This document shows positions 56,691 to 64,000 of a stretch of 64,000 nt of DNA, one piece after another. The stretch covers positions 2,372,685-2,436,684 of the forward strand of contig NW_006917099.1 of the NCBI RefSeq assembly GCF_000516985.1, written 5' to 3'. The notes under the pieces were generated by a model. The model worked only from the letters and a program-made list of their open reading frames with translations. It had not been told where the DNA came from and made no database searches. The DNA is from Pestalotiopsis fici W106-1. Its lineage: Eukaryota; Ascomycota; Sordariomycetes; Amphisphaeriales; Sporocadaceae. Position 1 is the stretch's first letter. Each line of letters begins with the position of its first letter. The position numbers and the translations under genes are program-made.

Positions 56691-58226
56691 TCAAGCGGAA
56701 TCCTCTGTTATGATACGAGCATCCGCACGAGGAAAATCCAACCACCAAAAGCCCGTCTCAAATTCTATTATAATGGTCCGCACACCTTTTGTCTTTTCCA
56801 TAAAGACAGAAATATCCAATAACCCATCTTCTGAGGCGGCAAACGCGTAGTTCTTCCACTTTGGCGCGTGGTGATCATGCGATGTGGGGAGCAAAATCAG
56901 TCTTTGCAGGTGATTGTCAACCGTCATACACTGTTGCCACAAGTGCAGCAAGAGCATCACGCGCGGGTGACACAACATCAACAAGGTAAAGACATCTCTT
57001 GCGATATCACCGGAAATACTCATTGTTGAGAAGTTACGCAGCTCTAGCGCTGCTGGGAAGCTCGTGAGGCTGACTCCAAACCGAGTCTCGATCTCGTCCA
57101 AGATCATGTACAGAAACGCTCGATCTTTGACGGATCCGATAACGTCCAACCTCTTAACTATGCCACCGACAGGGTGATTCTCTATCTTGTAAATGATTCT
57201 GTCAATGTCTCTTGCCAGTCTGATCGAATGGCGCGTGCTCTTTGGCATATCGAGGATATTCAGGAGTTCGGCGTATATGACATTTCTGTCCCCTTCTGGC
57301 AATACCTTGAAGAATGTCACCATTCTCGAGTATAGCTCTGTCGACGAAATGGTATAGTCGGCTTCCAATTGTGGGTTGCTGTCGCTGGACTGCTTGAAGA
57401 TGATGCCTAACAAGGCATAGATTTTATCCCTCTGGTCCAAACATTGGCGACGGCGGAGGTTTAGTAGGAGGTATTTCAGTTTGCGCACAGGTCTGAGTCT
57501 CCTGTGCCTGTCCAAAAACTCTTTGGTCGTAATGAGGGTCAAGGGCAAATCGCACATGACGTTCTGTTCGAACCAGTCTTGCCAGTGGTCATGGAACCAA
57601 ATGATATCATGCCATGAACAAAATGACGATCCACAAAGAAGCAGCAACTTGTTTGATAACAAGACTTCCTGCACAATCCACATGCGCTCGAAGTACACAC
57701 GGCTAAAGACGGCATCAATTGCAGTCCAGATCTCTTCCAGGCAGACGGTAGGAGCAAGCGATTTTGGACATTGCCTCTTCGCCAGCGTTTTCATGGCTAG
57801 GGTCGAGTTGTTGTCCTCACGCCCCAACCAGGCAATGGTGCGAGCAGCCTGGCTGAAGATGAGGCTCATGAGATTGACCTGATGACTTCGCTCCACGTCG
57901 TCGTTCTGGTTTATACAAATCGCGTCAATCCAAATATGGTCTTCGCACTCGTAGTGAAAGTCTGACCGCCCGCGAAGTGTCTTCAACTCCTGCAGAGCAT
58001 CCCAGAGATTGTTGCGGATGAGTACGATTGATTGATTGATGCGGATCTCGCAACTGGCATCATCGCTGCCCCATACATAGGAGAGTGCCTGGTATTTCGG
58101 ACATTCTCGGATGTCGAAAGTCTCCAGCACGCAGTCGAGCGTATCGGCATACGGCAGTATGCGTAAAAGCCGGATACTCTGTGCTGATCGGTCTAATTGA
58201 TCATATTCGAAAGCATTTGCAGCCAT
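56691..58226 (-). CDS. HET-domain (heterokaryon incompatibility) protein
   Basis: Single exon, 511 residues from MAANAFEYD. The N-terminal HET domain shows all three usual blocks: YQALSYVWGS near residue 50, HIWIDAICINQNDDVERS near residue 100, and AARTIAWLG near residue 130. The C-terminal 350 residues are helical and typical of stand-alone HET proteins. HET domains trigger cell death in non-self recognition between fungal strains, although most genomic copies have no assigned partner. No NACHT or WD repeats are attached. Confidence 0.92.
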   Translation of the reverse strand: MAANAFEYDQLDRSAQSIRLLRILPYADTLDCVLETFDIRECPKYQALSYVWGSDDASCEIRINQSIVLIRNNLWDALQELKTLRGRSDFHYECEDHIWIDAICINQNDDVERSHQVNLMSLIFSQAARTIAWLGREDNNSTLAMKTLAKRQCPKSLAPTVCLEEIWTAIDAVFSRVYFERMWIVQEVLLSNKLLLLCGSSFCSWHDIIWFHDHWQDWFEQNVMCDLPLTLITTKEFLDRHRRLRPVRKLKYLLLNLRRRQCLDQRDKIYALLGIIFKQSSDSNPQLEADYTISSTELYSRMVTFFKVLPEGDRNVIYAELLNILDMPKSTRHSIRLARDIDRIIYKIENHPVGGIVKRLDVIGSVKDRAFLYMILDEIETRFGVSLTSFPAALELRNFSTMSISGDIARDVFTLLMLCHPRVMLLLHLWQQCMTVDNHLQRLILLPTSHDHHAPKWKNYAFAASEDGLLDISVFMEKTKGVRTIIIEFETGFWWLDFPRADARIITEDSA

Positions 58227-58952
58227 TGCCAAAACTATTGCATGTCAAAAGGCAACATCAATGCGGATTCGACCTCGTAGGCAACAGTCCATCTACAATC
58301 TGACGCTCCTCTGGCCTTGAGATGCACCACGAATATCTCAGCTGCATAGCCTAGCTGCAGATGCATCCCGTCATCTTTTGCAAAGTTGAGTGAGGCGCAG
58401 TATTTTGGCGCCATAATCATATTCCATGAACCTTGGGTTCGAGATTGAAATGTGGCGCATCATGTCTCACTCTTTGAAATTATGTTCACTGCTCCTCTTT
58501 CGCATAATGTTAAACCATCATCTTCATCTTTGATACAGACGATTTCCTCGAAATACCCCAGCCCGATTCAAAGTGAACGAAGCAGCCAATGGCATGCGAC
58601 ATGCGTCTGAAAAAGGGAGGGTGTGTCAAAGCGCAAGCATCCTTATCGTGGCCACTCAAGTCTTTGTCAAGTTCTATAGACCCTGCCCGTGCTCCTGGAA
58701 TAGGCAATCATGACGTCGCAATGCTGTGCACACAGTTCGATTTCTTTGCGAGACTGAGAGCTCGCGAGAAGACTGACGCGTGGCTTTCAAGTGACTGGGC
58801 ACGTAGGCACAGTGAAATTGGATTGTAGCTCCATAAATGCACTGGACGCGCCTCGTCGTAGGCGCGAAATCTTCGTGTTCAGGATTTCACTTTCCAAGAA
58901 AACACACAAAACCAAATCATAAAACAGCAAACCTGAATCGACAGCCATCAGC
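58227..58952. promoter_or_regulatory. Divergent interval (HET gene / orphan ORF)
   Basis: 726 bp without a supported gene. Should contain the promoters of both flanking genes. Confidence 0.4.
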
Positions 58953-59240
58953 ATGAAGCACAAGCCCGTCAACCCGCAAACAGCCTCTAGCCTCGACACG
59001 CTCATGGGCGTGGATGCGAGCAAGAAGCGCAAGGAACATAAAGCACACGACGTCAAGCCCGAGACGGCAAGCAGCATCTCTGATCTCATGGGTCTTGACG
59101 TCAAGGCGACGTCGCATGAGAGGCAGTTGCGTGGGCGCGAAGAAGAAAGATCCGAGATCAAAGGAAAAGGTGCCAAAATAGATACCGTACTTGGCGCAAC
59201 GGTGTCGGACGGCAAGAGTAGGGAAGGCTCCCGAGGTTAG
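58953..59240 (+). CDS. Orphan small protein with duplicated TASSxxxLMGxD motif
   Basis: Single exon, 95 residues, very hydrophilic (Lys/Glu/Arg/Ser-rich). The motif TASSLDTLMGVD at about residues 10-21 recurs as TASSISDLMGLD at about 39-50, each preceded by P-Q/E. The two copies differ in many codon positions, so the peptide similarity is not simply a recent DNA duplication. No known family. Competing open frames exist on the minus strand but look less protein-like. The gene ends 22 bp before the MITE-like element. Confidence 0.5.
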   Translation: MKHKPVNPQTASSLDTLMGVDASKKRKEHKAHDVKPETASSISDLMGLDVKATSHERQLRGREEERSEIKGKGAKIDTVLGATVSDGKSREGSRG

Positions 59241-59264
59241 ATTAAAATTAAAAACCCCTTCATA

Positions 59265-59680
59265 CGGATGCCCAGAGGGCAAACTGTTGAAAAACCAAGA
59301 TTTGGATTAAATCACTCTATTTACAGCAGCAAAAATCCACCCCCCTTTGTCTTTCCCCGCCTTTTGGGATTTCTCAACAAAAAGAAAATGGAAAAAAAAA
59401 AAAGAAAAGGAAGAAGAAAAAAAAGAAGAGAANNNNNNNNNNNNNNNNNNNNNNNNNNNNNNNNNNNNNNNNNNNNNNNNNNNNNNNNNNNNNNNNNNNN
59501 NNNNNNNNNNNNNNNNNNNNNNNNNNNNNNNNGGAAGAGAAGAAAAAAAAAGAGAGTAATTTTTTTTTTCCTTTAAATATCATAATTTAATATATAGTAA
59601 CTTTCTTATTATAGCCACGGAGGAGTGAGCGTTTAAGGCTAAAATCGCGGTTTTTCAACAGTTTGCTCTCTGGTGCTCCG
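59265..59680. mobile_element. MITE-like element with TIRs and TA target duplication
   Basis: The left end (59265 onward) and the reverse complement of the right end (59680 backward) match at 28 of the first 32 positions. They share the core GCAAACTGTTGAAAAACC, and weaker similarity continues inward. TA dinucleotides flank both ends (59263-59264 and 59681-59682), as expected from Tc1/mariner-type insertion. The interior is A/purine-rich on the left and T-rich on the right, holds the assembly gap, and shows no transposase. True length is unknown because of the gap. Confidence 0.75.
59433..59532. other. Assembly gap (100 N)
   Basis: Exactly 100 N, so a placeholder rather than a measured length. 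It sits inside the MITE-like element between low-complexity purine-rich flanks. Confidence 1.
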
Positions 59681-59682
59681 TA

Positions 59683-60062
59683 CCTTCAACTGATGCACGA
59701 TTATTCTGACAAAATAACCAGATTCTGTTCGTGGAAAGGCTAAAAAGATTTTGGGCACTTGATGGAGAAGCGGACGGTTAGGTAATACTATGCCTACGAG
59801 TACATGGCACTAATTTAGCACAAAGTTATTTCGTTTTCTGTTTTGCTCAAGGATATCCAGAAACAAGTGATGATAGATCTTGATGCTCATGGAAAACAAA
59901 TTTGGGTGGTATCATTGATTAATTTCGCCTATCTCATAAATATGCTTTTCAAGTGTAAGCGTCACTTTGAAAACTCTCAATTTCATTGCTTCATATCGAT
60001 TCATACAATGTATGCATGCTTGATTGGTGCTCGCGATTCCTGCTGCAGTGGACTGAGCCAAT
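59683..60062. other. Intergenic interval
   Basis: About 380 bp, the 3' flank of the permease gene. No gene seen. Confidence 0.4.
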
Positions 60063-62102
60063 CTAGAACAGCCACGACACATATCTCCTGTAGAACTTGG
60101 CACCAGCGCTGGTTGGCTTCTCAAGCTTCTTGGCCGCCTGAGCCGCAAGGAAAGCCTCCTCCTCACGATCGATAATATCCTTGCCGGTATAGAAGTCGCA
60201 CTCGTGGGGACGAACGCGCTTGCTCTTGGTAGAGAACTTGTGTCCAAAGATCAAGATGAGGTAGATGGGAATTCCGAGGTATCCAGTGATGAATGTGGGG
60301 TATTTGGTCTTGAAATCGCCGACGAAAACGTCAAAGTTCTTGGTCAAGGCAATCAGGATGCAGAGGAACAGGGCGACGTAAGAGCCCCAGATGCCCAGCG
60401 GGGCGTTGTAAGGCATGGCACTATTGGGGATGCCCTGAACCTTGCGGGCCCGGCGGAACGAGATGTGGGTGACGAGAATGGAGATCCAGGTCAGGAGACC
60501 AAAGATGGTCGTCAGGTTGACAAAGTAGGTAAAGACGGTCTTGGAGTCATCCGACACGTTCATGAAGGCCAAAAGACAGAAACAGGCCGAGAACCCAAGA
60601 GCGTACAGCGGAACACCGTCCTTGTTGGTGCGGCGGAAGATGGCGGGCGCATCACCATCAGAGGCCAGACCGTATAGCGTACGACTGGCAATGTACAAAT
60701 CAGAGTTGCATGCTGAGAAGACGAAGAGCAGGATGCAGGCATTGAGGATGTGGTCCAGAGTTTTGATACCAGCCAGCTTGATAGCGACCACGAAGGGCGA
60801 GGCGGAAGCGTTGGAGGTGGAAGAGTTGGCAAAAACGAGCTCCTTGGAGTTGTAGGGCACACACATGCCAATCAGCAAGACCGAAAGAACGTAAAAGATG
60901 AGAATACGGAAGAAGGTCAGACGAATGGCGCGAGGGATCGTCTTGCGAGGGTTTTGGGCCTCTCCCACCGTCACTCCAACCAACTCGGTTCCCAGGAAGG
61001 CAAAGGTGGCCGTGACCATGGTGGACCAGAATCCAAGAAACTTGCCAGCACTTCCTTCTTTAATATAAGGCTTGAAAGCACTGTGAAATGTTAGGATGAA
61101 GAACAGCGCGGCGGGCAACCATGAGACTCACCCAGGTTCCTGCCAGTATCGGAAACCCTTGCGGTCGTGGTCGGGACCACCACCGAGAGCGAGCACCAGA
61201 GTCAGAATAATTACACCACAAATAGTGACGACCTTGAAACTGGAGAGCCAGAACTCGAATTCACCAAAGAACTTGATGCCAAAATAGTTGATAATAATGA
61301 TGACAACCAAGATGATGGCGATCCATACACCGGGATTGACTCTTTCGCGGTCGACCCAATACTGCATCACCAGAGCAAAAGCAGTAAGCTGATTGGGCGT
61401 AACAATGATGTATTTGAACCAATAACTAGAGTTGCGGATGACTATCAGTAAATCTTGATTTCTCTATATGGATTTAGGTTCATGCGATGAAATCCATCTT
61501 GTTTCAGCGGTAAGGTTGGTACACCTGTCAGCCTCCACACGAGTCGCCTGTAGGTCCCTGATTATAGCGGCATTGGCCACTAAAACCTGGGGCAAACGCC
61601 TCCACCAACAGCCGGCGAACCACCATAATAGTGGACGCTGCAGCGACACGCATGGACCGACTTTAAAACGTTCACATGAGCAGAGAAGGAAAATTAGAAA
61701 AACTCACCAGTATCCCAATGCAAAACCCAGACTGGGATCGCAGAAACGAGTCGCATAACCAGTAAAACCAGCGCTCATGGGCAACCAAGCGGCCATTTCA
61801 CCAAGAGCGGCCATGACGAGAAAGACGATGAAGCCGACGAGGGTGTAGCTGATGAAGACGGAACCGGGACCGGCCTGGGCGAGCGCCTTGCCGGTACCAA
61901 TGATCAGACCGGTGCCAATGGCACCGCCAATGGCAATCATGGTAATGTGGCGAGCCTTGAGTCCACGGTGTAGCGCCGTCTCGGCTGAAGTCTCGAGACC
62001 GCGAATGTGGCCAGTCACATCGTCGCCGGCGCTGGAGTGGTACGCCGTCTTTTCGGCATCGTAGTGCGGCGGCACCTTGTCGGACGAGGACGAGCGCTGC
62101 AT
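60063..62102 (-). CDS. Amino-acid permease (YAT family)
   Basis: Three exons, 62102-61708, 61425-61132 and 61080-60063, with introns of 282 and 51 nt and joins in phase, giving 568 residues. The cytoplasmic N-terminus ends in HRGLKARHITMIAIGGAIGTG, the hallmark of helix 1 in fungal amino-acid/H+ symporters (AA_permease). The rest shows the repeated long hydrophobic helices, including the helix 6 region FAFLGTELVGVTVGEAQNP and the helix 8 segment ACNSDLYIASRTLYGLA. The C-terminal tail carries HECDFYTGKD, similar to other fungal general permeases. It imports amino acids at the plasma membrane; specificity is not predictable. The first intron is unusually long for this gene set. Confidence 0.93.
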
Positions 62103-63430
62103 CTTGACGGTGTCGTGTGTTTTGCTGTTTGCGTGTGGGGATAAAAAAAACAAAAAGGGTCGAGCTTGTGCCCAACGACTCTTCTGTATTTAAATGAGAT
62201 ACAGAAAAGAAGATTACAGAGTCGCAAAACTCTGGCAAAGCTTGCGCCGGTAGTTGCAGCAAGGACCGATGAGCTTAAGGGCTGCTGTGCTGGTATGTAA
62301 TGTTGAGTGTGTGAGACAAGTTCACAGCTGAGGCGCCCTTTTCAACTTGGAGCTGAACTGAACCGAATCTCTTGACTGATTCCGCCCTTTGATTGAAGCT
62401 TTCAGAAGCACCAAGACCTGAGCTGGTGATCTTCTTCTGCTGCTTTATCCTGGAACGTTGCAAACGGCCCGGCAGTCACACTTGGGAAAGCGCAAAGGGA
62501 AGAAACAAAACAACGAGTCCAAGCCGTTTGTTTCCTCTCGAGGCCTCGGTTGAAGTGCGAACCAGGTCCGTCTTATGAAGAGCTCAAAAATTCGGGGACC
62601 CTCGCCCGTTTTGGATCAAAGAACCATTTGCGCAAATCAATCAGTCAACCAAACCATTCATCCCATCCCAACCCATGGCCGTGGGAAACTAGCATGCGTC
62701 GCCAAGAGCCTCCATCGTTTCCCCAAGCCGCCTGACTGAGCTGCTGTTGTAACTGTTGTGCTGCGCTTGATAGAACATGGGGGAAAGCCGCTTGTACCTC
62801 CAGACTCCAGCATGGAGACCATGCGTGGGCAAGGTATGTGGTACTCCGCAATTGTTGCCCTTGCAGTCTTATCTCTCAACTCCATTTGTCACTCCAATTT
62901 GCTCAGTATCACTTATTAAGCTCTGTATGGCGGCCTAGGCGTTCTCCTCTCTCTCTTTGGATTATTTGCTCTACGTATTGTAGTACGCTGCCAAGAGTCC
63001 ATATCGCCGAGAGCCCTACCTATCTAATCGCGTGACCAATTGCGCGGGAGTAACAAAACGGTTTTTTCCCCCTTGGCCTTGACTTGATAAAGAGTCAATC
63101 CAAATCGTGGCGGAGGAAAAATGGCTTGAACCAATCGCGCTCGACTCGCGTGCCCTTGCAAATACCAAGCCTCTAAGGTTTTTGTAGTGTGTGTATCACG
63201 TACATAGTACATATTTGCACTCCAAACCCGATTGCACTTCCACCATTCCTGCTATCCGTGTCCCGGTTTCCGTGTGGTGGAGTGTAAGCTTTGAGATGTC
63301 GGCTTGTACTTGCTTTTTGTGTCCTACGGTCATTTGGCTTTCATCATCTATCTTCTTGGCATGGCGTGCAAAAAAAGAAGCCTTGCGTATGTATAGATAA
63401 CTGCAACATGAGCTTGCTGCCACTTTTCAC
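62103..63430. promoter_or_regulatory. Upstream region of the permease gene
   Basis: 1.3 kb without a supported gene. It should contain the permease promoter. No specific binding sites are named. Confidence 0.4.
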
Positions 63431-64000
63431 TCATGGTGCATCGATCAATAAATCAATCACTCTTCTAAATACGCACGTACGGGGCTGTAGGCGGTACGTA
63501 TGCGGAATGCCCCGCGAGCTGCGGCGGAACCTTGCTATGCGGCCACATCCGAGCTGCATCCAATCCACTGCTATTGCGCCCGAGTAAAGTGTATGTAACG
63601 GTTGGACAAACGTATGATCAAACACATACTCGAGTCTCGACGCCAGGCCAAAAGTTCCGCAACTCGTGCACAGTACTGCCGCTCTCCCATTTGCAGCTTC
63701 TCCATCCAGCAAGGGTCCCTCTACCAGGGGAGGCCTAGAAAACGCCACAGAATCGCCCGTTAGAACCGTACTGGCTAGCTGTTCCGTTCCGCCAAGATGC
63801 CAAGGCAGAACCAGTGGAGGTTCATCCGGCTGACCCCCTTGTTCCGACTCACCAATATCGATTTGCACAGCCAATGACCGTCGGTCTGCATATCTGGACA
63901 AGCCGCTTGATGCCATACCTTGTTCGCTTGCGCAATCCTTCTGGAAATGCGTCCATGCTAGTCTGGTCTGTTGGACGTTCAAAAGTCGTGATTTGCGGAT
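63431..64000 (-). CDS. Possible partial gene at right edge, unknown function
   Basis: An open minus-strand frame of over 180 codons reaches the window edge. Parts read like protein (SRPPLVEGPLLDG and then AAVLCTSCG with a CxxC pair), others do not, and possible introns (GTATGG near 63920, GTGAGT near 63855) would change the frame. No start codon or family can be assigned. It may be the 3' end of a gene continuing beyond the window, or chance. Confidence 0.3.
   Translation of the reverse strand: MRKSRLLNVQQTRLAWTHFQKDCASEQGMASSGLSRYADRRSLAVQIDIGESEQGGQPDEPPLVLPWHLGGTEQLASTVLTGDSVAFSRPPLVEGPLLDGEAANGRAAVLCTSCGTFGLASRLEYVFDHTFVQPLHTLYSGAIAVDWMQLGCGRIARFRRSSRGIPHTYRLQPRTCVFRRVIDLLIDAP

Overview
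This window comes from the nuclear genome of a filamentous ascomycete. Genes carry short introns of about 45 to 75 nt with GTAAGT/GTATGT-type donors, and both strands are used. The families present are typical of Pezizomycotina: HET, ankyrin/CorA-like, DUF7708, fungal transcription-factor domain, YAT-type permease and P450. One gene also shows the stop-codon pattern expected of repeat-induced point mutation (RIP). I suspect Sordariomycetes, probably Hypocreales, but the sequence alone does not settle this.

Left part (1-17.3 kb): a lineage-variable block. It holds a large ankyrin/CorA-like membrane protein running off the left edge, a second ankyrin gene destroyed by RIP-like C-to-T stops with only its 5' third open, and an AAA+ ATPase. 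A small NAC/HYPK-type UBA protein lies 80 bp upstream of the ATPase on the same strand. A stand-alone DUF7708 protein follows. A 76-bp copy of the ATPase 3' end lies 4.4 kb beyond its source, on the far side of the dead ankyrin gene.

15.7-25.6 kb: a transcription-factor-domain protein, a short-chain dehydrogenase (tail to tail, 8 bp apart), a secreted carboxylesterase and a cytochrome P450. They look like a small catabolic or tailoring group without a recognisable backbone synthase. 25.7-33.4 kb: housekeeping genes, namely neurochondrin-family, a CLC chloride channel/antiporter (divergent from it) and a RING-finger protein of Slx8 type.

33.4-40.7 kb: gene-poor and broken. It contains a truncated transcription-factor fragment abutting a truncated, frameshifted nitrilase, an intact SAM methyltransferase and the N-terminal stub of an MFS transporter. 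40.8-47.0 kb: mitochondrial DNA polymerase gamma (MIP1), then a large disordered fungal protein. 47.0-50.5 kb holds nothing I can support.

50.5-64 kb: a COMT-type O-methyltransferase, two small disordered proteins in tandem, an FAD-dependent monooxygenase, a HET-domain protein, an orphan ORF with a duplicated peptide motif, a MITE-like element with TIRs and TA duplications that contains a 100-N assembly gap, an amino-acid permease, and a possible partial gene at the right edge.

Coding coordinates come from reading frames plus splice-site reasoning. Exon joins were checked for phase, but no transcript data were available.
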